DNA of 64,000 nucleotides from CAZSSM01 sp964609385. GTDB lineage: Bacteria; Planctomycetota; Planctomycetia; Isosphaerales; Isosphaeraceae. Below the pieces are notes generated by a model that was not told the origin of the DNA, did no database searches, and worked only from the letters and a program-made list of their open reading frames with translations. The stretch is taken from positions 1 through 64,000 of the forward strand of contig CAZSSM010000027.1 of the NCBI GenBank assembly GCA_964609385.1, read 5' to 3'. This document shows positions 26,905 through 36,974 of the stretch, in pieces. The position numbers and the translations under genes were made by a program. Each line of letters starts with the position of its first letter. Positions within the stretch are counted from its first letter, which is position 1.

Positions 26905-29900
26905 GCCGGGCTCCCCGCCTCGCTGGTCGTGGTCGCTTCGGGACTAAGACGCGTCATCCTGGGGTTGGGATTGCGGAGCCGGGCCAGATAGCTGGTCCTC
27001 GGCTTGGCGTTGACCTCGCCCAGCAGGTCGTAGTTGCGGTCCTGGGCCTTGAGTCGGGAGACCCGCGAGTTGGGGTCGGAGACGTCGCCGAAGACGATCG
27101 ACTCGGCCGGACAGGCCTGGGCGCAGGCAGGGGTGATGACCCCATCGGGCACCTTGTGGCTGGCTTCGGGATCCTGGCCAGCCCGGGTCTTGATCCCGAT
27201 CTTGGCCTGCTGGATCCGCTGGACGCAGTAGGTGCACTTCTCCATGACGCCGCGGACGCGGACGGTCACGTCGGGGTTCTTTTGCATCTTCAACGGTTCG
27301 TCGACGCCCTTCTCGGCCAAGGGGCCGAGCCGGAGCTGATTCAACGGACGTTCGTTGTAGTTGAACCAGTTGAAGCGACGGACCTTATAGGGACAGTTGT
27401 TGGCGCAGTAACGGGTGCCGACGCAACGGTTGTAAACTTGAAGGTTCAGTCCTTCCTCGCTGTGAACCGCTGCGTTGACCGGGCAGACCTGTTCGCAGGG
27501 CGCGTTCTCGCACTGCTGGCAGGCGACCGGCTGATGGACCATCGAATCGGGGTCGTTGGGGTCCCCGGAGAAGTAGCGGTCGTTGCGGATCCAGTGCATC
27601 GACCGACCGCGCTTGATCTCGTCCTTGCCCACGATCGGGATGTTGTTTTCGGACTGGCAAGCCACAACGCAAGCGTTACATCCGATGCAGGTGTTGAGAT
27701 CGATCGTCAGGCCCCACTGCTGATAGGTGATGTCTTCGCGGAAGGAGTCGCGGTGTTCTTCGGAATCGAGGAACGGTTCGCGGCGATAGATATCGGGCAG
27801 CGGCCCGCCGTGGCCCCCATGACCCCCTTCGCCATGGCCATGGGCCCCCTCGGAGCCGTGGTCGTCACCTTCCCCAGCCGAATGAGACTCGGACTCCGAT
27901 TCGGCGTCGTGGTGGTCGTCCGTAGAGTGGTTCGTGCCGTGACCGTCGGAATGACTGCCGAGGCTGGAGACGTCCTGGATCTGATAGATCTCTTGGAACC
28001 GTTCTTCGCCCATGGCTTCGGCGTCGGGGAAGGCGACACCGATCCCCATGTCGTAGTGGTCTTGGGTCAGCGAGAGCGGGTAGGTTGCGCCGGCCAGTCG
28101 AGTGACCTCGGCGCCCAGGGCGATCTCGGAAGCGTCGGAGCTTCGGAGCGGATAGACGTCGAAGCCGGTCCCTTCGGCGACCCGTCCCAGATCGCGACGA
28201 CCGTATCCCAACGGGAGCGAGATCGACCAGTCGGCATGGCCGGGAACGACCAGAGCAACGATCCGGAGGGTCCGACCATCCAGGGTGATCCGGATCATCT
28301 CCTCGGATTTGATGCCGAGTTCGTTGGCCGTCCGGGGGCTCACCAGCGCGGCGTTGTCCCAGGTCAGCTTGGTGACCGGATCGGGCGCTTCCTGGAGCCA
28401 GCCGTTGTTGGCGAACCGGCCGTCGTGGATCGACTTGTCGGGCAGGAAGACCACCTCGAGGTTGTCTTTGCCGAGTTCGTTGGCCGGACCTTCGTGTTGC
28501 TCAACGGCCTGAGCGACAGCATCGCCCTGGAGTTCCGCCGCAACATCGTCGACGAGTTTCACCGTGGAGACGCCGTTATGCAGAAAGGTCCGCCAGGCGG
28601 CCTCAAGCTCGGCTCCCTCCAGACCGGCATAGTTCTGGAACGAGCGACGGACGATCTCGTAGCCGGAGGCCAGGTCGTATCCCGAGAGCTGAGCGAGTAG
28701 CTCGAGCGCTGAGCGGCCCTCATAGAGCGGATCGATGAGCGGCTGGATGGCCAAGCGGGTGCCGTCGACGGTTTCAGCGTCGGCCCAGGATTCCAGATAA
28801 TGGGCTGCTGGCAGGTGCCATTCGACCGAGGACTGGTCCTTGCCGAGCCTCGAGGTCTCGTCCACGTGAAGGCCGAGACGGATGACGTGGGAGACGAACC
28901 CGCGGCTCAATCGGTCGCCCAACGGCAGGTCGGCCGGCGCATTGAAAACTGGGTTGCCTGCGAGGATCACGAGCGTCTCGACCTGGCCGTTGTCGATGGC
29001 CTCGATCAGTTCGGCCAACCCAAGCACTTGGCGATCGACCGTCGGCTTATAGGTCACGGTCGTTCCGACGTTGCCCAGCAGCGTATTCATGGCATGGGCG
29101 ACGGCGTGGACCAGGGGCGGCTGTTTGCGACCGACGGCCACGAGACATTGCCCCGCGTGGTCGCGGAGGTCGTCGGCGACCGCCTCGAGCCAGTTGGTCT
29201 GGAACGCGCCGATGGGTTCACGGGAGGTCAGCGACTCAGCGATCGGCCGGAGCGGCTCAGGGACCTCGTCGCCCATCGCGCCGAAGAGCGTCTTAGCCAA
29301 GGCCAAAGTGTACTCGGCGATCCGACTGGCCGGGAGGCGGTACCGGTGGTCGGCCATCCCGCCGGTGAGGCTGTAGTGATGCTCGACGGTGTAGAGTCGG
29401 TTCATCTGATCGGCCGGATCGACCTCGGAGTCCGGGTCGACGGTCCGAGCCTTGGAGAATGCTCGGACGTTCCGGCTCAGGTCGTCCTCGGTATCGAGCA
29501 GGTCGCAATCGAGGGTGAGGACGATCTTGGCTTCGGAAAGATCGTAGCGAGGGGTCAACGCTTGGCCGTAGGCGAGATCGGTGCCCTGAGCGATCGTCTC
29601 GGTGCCGATCGGCTCGTAGACGTGCCATTGCGCCTCGGGCATCGCCTGCCCGATGTGCTCACGAACCAGGTCGATCGCGGGCGAAGCGAGGTCCTCACTA
29701 AGGATCCGAAGCCCTTTCCCCTTGGCCTGGCGGATCGCCTCGAAGTGATCGGTGGCGAAAGCGTCGAAGGCAGCCCAACTGGAGACCGTATTGCCCGTGG
29801 TCAGAACGTTCCGCGATCGATCCGGGTCGTACAAGTCGAGCACCGAGGCCTGGGCGAAGACATCGGTGCCGCCTTGGGTATCGCGGTGGTTCGGGTTCCC

Positions 29901-30290
29901 CTCGATCTTAGTGGGACGCCCCTCGTGGCTCTCCACGAGCACAGGGTAGGCTGTCCCGGCACGCGGCATGGCTGTGGCATAGTAGTTGGGCAGGCCCGGG
30001 ACGACTTCTTCGGGCTTACGTGTGTAGGGCAAGACCTCGATTTCGGGACGACGACAGCCGGTCGTCGCGATTCCGGCCAGGGCCATCGAGGCGCCCATGA
30101 TCTGGAGGAACCGGCGCCGATCGACCGCCTGCTCGCCCAGTTCAATCAGCTCGCGGGCCAGGGCGGGCAGGTCGCGTAGGACTTGCTGGCGATACTCCGG
30201 CGAGTTGGCTAATTGCTCCAGGCTCCGCCAGTAGACGCGGCCGGGCGTGCGGGCCGGAGCGACGGTTCCGGTGCTCGAATCGATCGTCAT
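26901..30290 (-). CDS. actB: alternative complex III iron-sulfur subunit ActB
   Basis: This is the large periplasmic subunit, fusing a molybdopterin-oxidoreductase-like domain (about residues 80-770) with an iron-sulfur domain (about 840-1080). A twin-arginine motif (DRRRFLQIMG, residues 57-66) and a Cys at residue 79 suggest Tat export and possible lipidation. Four cysteine sets are visible: CIGCNACVVAC, CQQCENAPCEQVCP, CVGTRYCANNCP and CTYC with CAQACP. Between the two domains lies a His/Gly/Asp-rich insert of about 50 residues (coordinates about 27806-27957). The ATG at 30290 overlaps the actA stop and has GGAGGT 8 bases upstream; a TTG three codons earlier is less likely. Confidence 0.95.
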
Positions 30291-30943
30291 CGGTGGCAAC
30301 CTCCGCAGGTCTGGGGGGGATTGATCTTGGCGATCTGGACCAGTTCCTCACCGATCTCCTGCTGGGTCGTGCCCTCTGGCGGGGTCCAGTCGAGATTCAC
30401 CACCTGCTCGCGGGGACGTACGTAGTCCTCCGGGTTGCGATGGCATTGGAGACACCAACCCATGCTCAAAGGTTGGTCATGCCAAACAACGGTCATTTCG
30501 TTGACTTTGCCATGGCAACTTACACAACTGACCCCGCGGTTGATGTGGACAGCATGGTTAAAGTAGGCATATTCAGGGACTTTATGAATTCGGATCCACT
30601 CGATGGGATCACCCGACTTCCAGCTCTCCCGCGCCTCGGCCAGCAGGGGGCTGTTGATCTTGACGTTCTGCAGGTGACAGTTCATGCACGTCTGCGTCGA
30701 GGGCACGTTGGAGTGGGGCGACTGCTCGACGTGCGAGTGGCAGTAAAGGCAAGACATCCCGAGGTTGCCGGCATGAAGTTTGTGTGAAAAGGCGATGGGT
30801 TGCTCAGGTTGGTACCCCACACGCGTGTAGGCGGGGACCGCATAGTAGTAAACGCCAGCCACGGTCAGCCCAGCGGCCAGGATCAACCCCACAGCCACCC
30901 GGGCGACCCAGACGTCAAAATGATGTGAGAACGTCGGCTGCAA
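30287..30943 (-). CDS. actA: alternative complex III pentahaem cytochrome c subunit ActA
   Basis: This is a membrane-anchored multihaem cytochrome that carries electrons from ActB towards the acceptor. It has 218 residues with one N-terminal helix (VAVGLILAAGLTVAGVYYYA) and five CxxCH motifs: CLYCH, CMNCH, CVSCH, CLQCH and CGGCH. Additional histidines (SHKLHAGN, HAVHINRG) fit bis-His ligation. It is the first gene of the act-cco operon, so the promoter should lie in the gap above 30943. Its stop overlaps the actB start. Confidence 0.95.
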   Translation of the reverse strand: MQPTFSHHFDVWVARVAVGLILAAGLTVAGVYYYAVPAYTRVGYQPEQPIAFSHKLHAGNLGMSCLYCHSHVEQSPHSNVPSTQTCMNCHLQNVKINSPLLAEARESWKSGDPIEWIRIHKVPEYAYFNHAVHINRGVSCVSCHGKVNEMTVVWHDQPLSMGWCLQCHRNPEDYVRPREQVVNLDWTPPEGTTQQEIGEELVQIAKINPPQTCGGCHR

Positions 30944-31690
30944 GGATCTCTCCTTCGGTTCTGGTTGCGATGAAGTCGATCAATCGTCGTCGCATCGCAT
31001 GAGCATGAAGGGCGACGTTTCTATCGGCACGGGCCGACCGGCCTAGACGGCACGGAGGACGGGACCGAGGATCGGAGCGATCGACGGGTGGACGGAGGTA
31101 AGCCAATGAAGGTGATGTGATCATCCTGACATTTCGGGCGGATCCGGTGCGACTTTGCTTCCGCAGGCTACGGAGACCGAATGGCTCGGGTCGTCAGCAC
31201 GAGTGGCTGTCGTCGAGTCTGAGGGAAACCCCTCTGGACCAATCCAATCTCCGACACACTGCGTTGAGCTTGCGCTCCCGGCAGGATGTGGGGTCAGCAG
31301 TTTAGCCGACTCAGGGATCGATTCCAAGCAAGGTTTGCGCCATGGCGTGTGTGCCCGGCGGATCTCTCGAGTTTTCGCGCCGTAACCTCTGGAAACACCG
31401 TGAGATAGGACTTACCCTGCTGAGGCGGTCGGAAGCTGCTCCGATTACCGAGGCGCGAAACGCGTTCCTGTCTATGGGAAACGCGCGGCGACCGATTGCG
31501 CTATTCTAGGGTGACGGTCGTCGAGTCGGAGGCGTCCATCGGAGGGCCCAGGACACAGCGACTACTCCGAAGGAAATTGACACTGCAATCGGCCGGATGG
31601 GACATTGGGGACGCATCGGGGCATGTCGCGAGGCGGCCCACCGCAAACTTCGTCAGTCATCGTCATTCTTTGAGGATTCAGGCACTGCCC
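30944..31690. other. intergenic region upstream of the act operon
   Basis: About 750 bases separate divergent actA and the GH10-fold gene. Short open frames here (for example 31155-31385) have no convincing ribosome site or family features, and the frame of the following gene stays open to 31496 without recognisable sequence. Promoters for both neighbours must lie here, but I could not place -35/-10 hexamers or an operator with confidence. No rRNA, tRNA or riboswitch signature was seen. Confidence 0.4.
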
Positions 31691-33178
31691 ATGGGCCTAC
31701 TGAGCTTCCAACTGCCTCGCGTCGAGGATCTGGATCGACCCCTGGGAACGTTGACCGGCTACGTCACGGGCCTGGATCGGACTCCGGTTCGCACTCACAT
31801 CACCGTCGACGAGGATCGGCTGCGGTGCCATCGCGAGACCCATGAGAGCGGGCGCCTGGTCCTGTCCTGGCCGGTGCCCAATGCCGGCTACCCGATGGTT
31901 TCCACGGCGACTTTGGCCGAACGAGGGCAGACCTATCACCTTGCCCTTGAGTTGGCTCGGGGCAAGCTCAACGACGTCCGAAACCAACTGGCCGACTGGG
32001 TTCACCTCGGATTGCAAGGAACCGACCCAGTTCGGACCCATCTGGAGACCGCGCGCAAAGCCTTGACCCGATGTGCCTTGAGCAGTCCGGACCCATCGGT
32101 CTCCCTGGAACTGGCGCAACGAAGCATGGATGAGTCGTTCCAAGCGGCCGACATCTTGATCGATCTCTATGTCGATCAGGTGTTGTCGCAACGGACCGCC
32201 GATCGACCACTCAGCACGCGTCATGGATTCGTTATCGACGAATCATTTGGCGAGGAGCCCTGGGTCGAGCCGCTCTGTCGGACGGCCAACACGGTCCGGC
32301 TCTCTTGTCCCTGGAAACAGTTGGCTCCCGATGAGGGACGACTGGATTGGAGCGCTCTCGACGCACAGTTGGACTGGGCTCGTCGACGAGGATTCGAGGT
32401 GGCTTGTGGGCCGCTGATCGAGTTCTCACCGAGCGGTTTCCCCGACTGGCTCTGGCTCTGGGAGGGGGATTCCCAAACGATCCAAAGCATGGCCATCGAT
32501 ATGATCCGTCAGGCGGTCACCCGGTACCGGGGCCAGTTCACCAATTGGCATCTCGTGCACCGACCGGCCGTCGACGAGGTGCTCGGCCTCTCGCCGATGG
32601 ACCAAGTCAGCCTCACGGTACGTGGATTCCAGGTGGCGCGTCAGCACGCCCCGGAGACCCCCCTAATCCTCGACCTGGATCGGCCCTGGGCGGAATGGTT
32701 GACCAACAGCGAGTTCCAACTCGGTCCACTCCACTTGGCGCACGACCTGGCCCGCGCCGACCTCGGGCTGGCCGGAATCGGGCTCGAGATCGCGCCGGGA
32801 TACTCCGCGCCGGGGAGTCATCTGCGGGACCTCTTCGATTACTCAAGACTGCTCGACTTCTATTCGCTCCTAAACCTGCCGCTCCACATCAACTTGGTCC
32901 TGCCCTCCGACTCGACGCCCGACAGCAACGCTGATCCCCAGGTCCGCGTGATGAATTATCATTGGCCCGAATCACCGACCTGCGCCCTGCAATCGAAATG
33001 GGCGATGCGATGGATCGCCCTGACGGCGGCCAAGCACTTCGTCCGCACGATCTACTGGGCACAGCCCAGCGACACGATCCCGCATCTCTACCCTCATGGA
33101 GGCTTGGTCGATCTGGATGGCCAACCCAAGCCCCTCTTGACGGAATTCCAAAAATTCATCCAACGCTATTTCGGCTGA
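31691..33178 (+). CDS. GH10-fold glycoside-hydrolase-like protein, catalytic glutamates missing
   Basis: The protein is 495 residues: about 180 residues of an N-terminal region with helical character, then a TIM barrel like GH10 xylanases (about 190-490). GH10-like sequence runs through LSCPWKQLAPDEGRLDWSAL and LDWARRRGFEVACGPLIEF. At the acid/base position GH10 enzymes have WxxxNE; here the text is WHLVHR (286-291). The nucleophile strand, normally HITELD, reads LHINLVLP (about 398-405). Both catalytic glutamates therefore appear lost, and it is more likely a binding or structural protein than a xylanase. No signal peptide is visible. The ATG at 31691 was chosen as the first start in homologous sequence. 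Confidence 0.7.
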   Translation: MGLLSFQLPRVEDLDRPLGTLTGYVTGLDRTPVRTHITVDEDRLRCHRETHESGRLVLSWPVPNAGYPMVSTATLAERGQTYHLALELARGKLNDVRNQLADWVHLGLQGTDPVRTHLETARKALTRCALSSPDPSVSLELAQRSMDESFQAADILIDLYVDQVLSQRTADRPLSTRHGFVIDESFGEEPWVEPLCRTANTVRLSCPWKQLAPDEGRLDWSALDAQLDWARRRGFEVACGPLIEFSPSGFPDWLWLWEGDSQTIQSMAIDMIRQAVTRYRGQFTNWHLVHRPAVDEVLGLSPMDQVSLTVRGFQVARQHAPETPLILDLDRPWAEWLTNSEFQLGPLHLAHDLARADLGLAGIGLEIAPGYSAPGSHLRDLFDYSRLLDFYSLLNLPLHINLVLPSDSTPDSNADPQVRVMNYHWPESPTCALQSKWAMRWIALTAAKHFVRTIYWAQPSDTIPHLYPHGGLVDLDGQPKPLLTEFQKFIQRYFG

Positions 33179-33248
33179 GATTGCCGATGTTCCTGGATTT
33201 GAGTACGATTTGGGTTTTCCATTCTAGGACCAGCGCGGACCGTCCGTG

Positions 33249-34745
33249 ATGTTCGATGAGATTCGAAATCGACTTGATTCCGCATTCGGGAAGTTCCGAC
33301 GTCCCGGCGTACTGACCGAGGCGAATATCAGCGAAGGTCTCCGCGAAATCCGCGCGGCGCTCCTGGAGGCCGATGTCCACTACCAAGTCGTCCAGGAATT
33401 CATCGCCAATGTGCGGGAGAAGGCCGTCGGGGCGCAGCTCATCAAGAGCGTTCGACCCGACGACCAGATCGTGAAGATTGTTCATGATGAGCTACTGCAA
33501 CTGATGGGACCGGTCGATCCGTCGATCCGCTTCGAGAAATCGGGCCCGACCGTCCTGATGCTTTGCGGCCTGCAGGGTTCGGGCAAGACGACCACCTGCG
33601 GCAAGCTGGCGAAGTTGCTCGTCGGACAAGGTCGACGCCCATTGATGGTCGCAGCCGATTTACAGCGCCCCGCCGCCATCGAGCAACTTCGGACCCTGGG
33701 ACGACAATTGGAGATTCCGGTCCACAGTGAGGACGAAACGTCCGACCCGGTTGGCGTCTGCCATCGCGGGCTGATTGAGGCCAATCGTCAGGATCGCGAC
33801 ACCGTCCTACTCGACACCGCCGGGCGACTACATATCGACGATGATCTGATGCGTCAGCTCCAACAGATTGAGAAGAAGGTCCGACCCCACCAAGTCTATT
33901 TCGTCTGCGACGCTATGACCGGACAAGACGCGGTGGTCTCGGCCGGTGCCTTCAATGAAGCACTCGAGTTGGACGGGGTGATCCTGACCAAAATCGACGG
34001 CGACGCCCGTGGTGGCGCAGCCCTCTCGGTCCGAAAGGTCACTGGGGTCCCGATCAAATTCATGGGAGAGGGCGAGAAGCTCGATAAGCTCTCCGCCTTC
34101 GATCCGCGACGGATCGTTGACCAGATGCTCGGTCGCGGCGACATTATCAGCCTTGTCGAGGATGCCAAGCGTGTCTTCGATGAGGAAGAGGCCAAGAAGC
34201 AGCAAGAGCGGCTTCAGAAAGGCAAGTTTGACCTCAACGATTTCCGGAAACAATTGATCCAGATGAAGAAGTTGGGCTCGGTTCGCGATATCGCTAACAA
34301 AATCCCTGGTATGAGCAAGATGATGCCTGATCTCGATGGCGTCGATGCCGATGGCGAGGTCAAGCGGATCCAGGGTATGATCGACAGCATGACGCCTGAG
34401 GAACGGTCCAACCCGAAGGTGATCAACCAAGCGCGTCGACGGCGGGTTGCTGCCGGTTCGGGCGCCGAGCCCGCCGACGTCTCGGGCCTGATCAAGCAGT
34501 TCGACGCCATGGCGGGCTTGACCCAACAGATGGCCAATCTAAGCATGATGGATCGGATCAACTCGATTTCCAAGTTGGCCAAATCGGGGGCATTGCAACC
34601 CGGCGCTAAGCTCGCCAAACCCAAGCAGTCGTCCGGCAAACGCCTTAGTCCCAAGGAACGCGCTAGGCTCCAGAAGGAACGTGCCAAACAAGAGCGTCGC
34701 AAACAGAGGGAAGAACGCGAGAAAAAGCGTCGCGACAAAGAGTGA
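33249..34745 (+). CDS. ffh: signal recognition particle protein Ffh
   Basis: Ffh is the SRP54 GTPase that binds signal sequences and 4.5S RNA for co-translational targeting. An N-terminal helical domain is followed by the G domain with GLQGSGKTTT, DLQRPAA, LLDTAGRLHID and LTKIDGDARGGAAL, then a methionine-rich M domain (FDLNDFRKQLIQMKKLGS, KIPGMSKMM). The C-terminus is extended by about 45 lysine/arginine-rich residues, giving 498 in total against about 450 for the family. The ATG at 33249 overlaps a GTG at 33246. It opens the run ffh-rpsP-trmD-rplS. A weak GCCCTC/GAGGGC hairpin stands near 34851-34872 in the gap after it. Confidence 0.96.
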   Translation: MFDEIRNRLDSAFGKFRRPGVLTEANISEGLREIRAALLEADVHYQVVQEFIANVREKAVGAQLIKSVRPDDQIVKIVHDELLQLMGPVDPSIRFEKSGPTVLMLCGLQGSGKTTTCGKLAKLLVGQGRRPLMVAADLQRPAAIEQLRTLGRQLEIPVHSEDETSDPVGVCHRGLIEANRQDRDTVLLDTAGRLHIDDDLMRQLQQIEKKVRPHQVYFVCDAMTGQDAVVSAGAFNEALELDGVILTKIDGDARGGAALSVRKVTGVPIKFMGEGEKLDKLSAFDPRRIVDQMLGRGDIISLVEDAKRVFDEEEAKKQQERLQKGKFDLNDFRKQLIQMKKLGSVRDIANKIPGMSKMMPDLDGVDADGEVKRIQGMIDSMTPEERSNPKVINQARRRRVAAGSGAEPADVSGLIKQFDAMAGLTQQMANLSMMDRINSISKLAKSGALQPGAKLAKPKQSSGKRLSPKERARLQKERAKQERRKQREEREKKRRDKE

Positions 34746-35004
34746 GCGACTGCTTCATAGGAGATACCCTCGGCTCTCGAATCGAACTCGACTTGACTCG
34801 CACGCGAACCGCTTCCCACCTTGGGCACTACCTAGCCCACCGCCAAACACGCCCTCAGCTGCCTTCGAGGGCATGTCGATCGAAGCCATTCCAGTTCACC
34901 GCAGTCCACCTGACCGCCGTAAAGCGATCTGTGGGCCTCGATGACAGATCCTCTGATTCTTTCGCGGACCTCCCGCGAATCGCCGCCTTTGGAGACCCCT
35001 GACT

Positions 35005-35382
35005 GTGGTTCGGATTCGCATGAAGTCGATGGGCCGTCGCCACCGCCCGTTCTATCGGATCTGCGCGATGGATGCGCGGGTCCCGCGCGACGGTCGCGCC
35101 ATCGAAGAACTGGGCTACTATGACCCGATGGTTCGCGATGCCGAAGCGCGGACCGTCATCAACGCTAATCGGACCCGTTACTGGCTCTCCGTCGGTGCCC
35201 AGCCAACCGAGAAGGTGCAAGTCCTTCTGAAGCAAAAGGGGATCATCAAGCCCGCGCCTGGTGAGCCTTGGGAGCTTCCTGAACCCGAAGGGCCTGCCAA
35301 CGATCCGGCCGACACGGCCACGGATGCCCCAACGAATGCGAATGACGCTGCTCCCCCGGCGGCTTCATCAGAGCCCGCTTAA
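35005..35382 (+). CDS. rpsP: 30S ribosomal protein bS16 with C-terminal extension
   Basis: This is a small-subunit ribosomal protein. Residues 1-82 are canonical bS16 (MVRIRMKSMGRRHRPFYRIC, ELGYYDPM, YWLSVGAQPTEKVQVLLKQKG). A further tail of about 40 residues rich in Pro, Ala, Asp and Asn makes 125 residues, well above the usual 80-90. The start is a GTG at 35005 with GGAG about 10 bases upstream; no in-frame ATG precedes the conserved region. It is followed by trmD after only 58 bases, leaving no room for rimM. Confidence 0.95.
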   Translation: MVRIRMKSMGRRHRPFYRICAMDARVPRDGRAIEELGYYDPMVRDAEARTVINANRTRYWLSVGAQPTEKVQVLLKQKGIIKPAPGEPWELPEPEGPANDPADTATDAPTNANDAAPPAASSEPA

Positions 35383-35440
35383 GCACGCTCTTCCGTTCCC
35401 CCGAGTCCAGCTTTGATCGAGCGAGGAAAGCGGTCCGGTC

Positions 35441-36160
35441 ATGGCGATGTCCTCCGCACGGCTCCGGATCGATCTGATCAGCCTCTTTCCCAACCTGCTC
35501 GAAGGGTTCCTTCAAGAGAGCTTGATCCGACGCGCTCTCGAGATTGGACTGCTCGACATCCGCCGCTGGAATTTGCGAGACTGGAGCGTGGGCAAACATC
35601 GTCCCGTCGACGATCGCCCTTACGGCGGTGGGCCGGGAATGGTCCTCATGGCTCCGCCCATCGTTGAGGCCGTCGAGGCGATCCGTCAGACAGCCCCCGA
35701 ACATCGTGGCCGACTCCTCGCCTTTACCCCGCAAGGCCGTCGGCTCGATCAGGCGTGGGTTCGCGAACTGGCTAATGAACCCCGGCTCATCCTGATCGCT
35801 GGCCGTTACGAAGGGTTCGACGAGCGGGTCTTCGAGATCCTCCGGCCCGAGTCCGTTTCGATCGGTGATTACGTGCTTTCGGGAGGTGAGGTTCCTGCGA
35901 TGGTCCTCATCGAGGCCGTCTCCCGATTCGTGCCCGGCGTCCTGGGAGATCTTGCGAGCGCTCGGGACGACTCATTTGCTGAAGATGGGGTCATCGAGTA
36001 CCCCCACTACACGCGACCTCGCCAATACCGGGGCCATTCTGTTCCTGACGTCCTACTCAATGGCGATCACCCGGCCATCGCCCGTTGGCGCGAAGATCAG
36101 TCGCGACGACGAACCGTTCTCCATCGCGAATCATCTGATCCGAGACGCGACGAATCCTGA
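35441..36160 (+). CDS. trmD: tRNA (guanine-N1-)-methyltransferase TrmD
   Basis: TrmD methylates G37 of tRNAs using SAM, preventing frameshifting. The SPOUT/trefoil-knot features are present: IDLISLFPNLLEGFLQESLI at the start, DDRPYGGGPGMVLMA, the knot strand LILIAGRYEGFDERV, and SIGDYVLSGGEVPAM. The C-terminal segment PHYTRPRQYRGHSVPDVLLNGDH is also conserved. The 239-residue length is normal. The start at 35441 is two codons upstream of a second ATG. It lies between rpsP and rplS in the standard translation-related order. Confidence 0.96.
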   Translation: MAMSSARLRIDLISLFPNLLEGFLQESLIRRALEIGLLDIRRWNLRDWSVGKHRPVDDRPYGGGPGMVLMAPPIVEAVEAIRQTAPEHRGRLLAFTPQGRRLDQAWVRELANEPRLILIAGRYEGFDERVFEILRPESVSIGDYVLSGGEVPAMVLIEAVSRFVPGVLGDLASARDDSFAEDGVIEYPHYTRPRQYRGHSVPDVLLNGDHPAIARWREDQSRRRTVLHRESSDPRRDES

Positions 36161-36278
36161 TTTGGGCACGACTTGCCGACCGTGATCAACGATCCCGCAC
36201 GACCCAATCTGCCTCCTTGATCGACCACTCAGCATATGAGTCTTCGCTTTCGATAACCACATTTCCCAGGTGATCCTC

Positions 36279-36974
36279 ATGCAGAATGCGTTGATGCAAA
36301 TCGTCGAAGAGTCGACGATGCTCGAAAAAGTGCCCGAGTTCGAAATCGGCGACACCGTCGATGTGCACGTCCGGATTCTCGAAGGCGAGAAGGAACGAAT
36401 CCAGATCTTCAACGGGGTCGTGATCGCGCGGTCTGGGGCAAGTGTCCGCGAGACGTTCATCGTTCGGCGGATCGTCCAGGGCGAGGGTGTGGAGCGGATT
36501 TTCCCGGTCCACTCGCCGAGGATCGCCAAGGTAGTCGTTAAGCGATCGGGCAAGGTCCGTCGTGCCAAGCTCTACTACCTGCGTGGGTTGACTGGTAAGG
36601 CGGTTCGGTTGAAGGAACGCTTCAAGCGCGGCACGGCGACGGCGGCCGAAGCCAAAGCGGCGAAGCAAGAGAAGCGGCGCGTTCGGATCGAGGCCAAGAA
36701 GGCTAAGAAGGCTCGCAAGCAACAGCTCAAGGAAGAGCAGGTCGTCAACGACGAAGCCGTTACGCCAACCGATGAGGCGGTTGTCGACGCCAATAGCGTA
36801 ACGACTGGGTCGACTGACAAGGAAACCCAAGCGGCAGCCATGTCGGAGACAACCCCCGAGACCCCGCCCGTCGAGGATGGGTCGGCCGAGACTCAATCCA
36901 ACGCTTCGGAGGCGAGCCCGACTCCCAAAACCGATCCAGCCGAGGACTCAGCCTCAGATAAGAAGACAGAGTGA
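36279..36974 (+). CDS. rplS: 50S ribosomal protein bL19 with long C-terminal tail
   Basis: This is a large-subunit ribosomal protein at the subunit interface. The first 115 residues are typical bL19 (FEIGDTVDVHVRILEGEKER, QIFNGVVIARSG, ERIFPVHSPRI, RAKLYYLRGLTGKAVRLKE). It then continues for about 115 residues: a Lys/Ala/Arg-rich helix (EAKKAKKARKQQLKEEQ) and a long acidic Thr/Ser/Glu/Pro region. At 231 residues it is roughly twice the family length. I chose the ATG at 36279 with AGGTGAT upstream; a GTG at 36270 is possible. It is the last housekeeping gene before the phage-like cluster. Confidence 0.94.
   Translation: MQNALMQIVEESTMLEKVPEFEIGDTVDVHVRILEGEKERIQIFNGVVIARSGASVRETFIVRRIVQGEGVERIFPVHSPRIAKVVVKRSGKVRRAKLYYLRGLTGKAVRLKERFKRGTATAAEAKAAKQEKRRVRIEAKKAKKARKQQLKEEQVVNDEAVTPTDEAVVDANSVTTGSTDKETQAAAMSETTPETPPVEDGSAETQSNASEASPTPKTDPAEDSASDKKTE

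Noticed and set aside
27806..27957. Tandem nucleotide repeat
   Set aside because: The repetitive look comes from His/Gly/Asp codons of the ActB insert and not from a non-coding repeat array.
28800..30179. 459-residue plus-strand open frame
   Set aside because: It is antisense to actB and lacks any family signature.
31155..31385. 76-residue open frame upstream of the GH10-fold gene
   Set aside because: No ribosome binding site, no family features, and it sits in a region expected to hold promoters.
34746..35004. tRNA or small RNA gene between ffh and rpsP
   Set aside because: No T-loop (GGTTCGAATCC-like) or cloverleaf could be drawn; a weak hairpin only.
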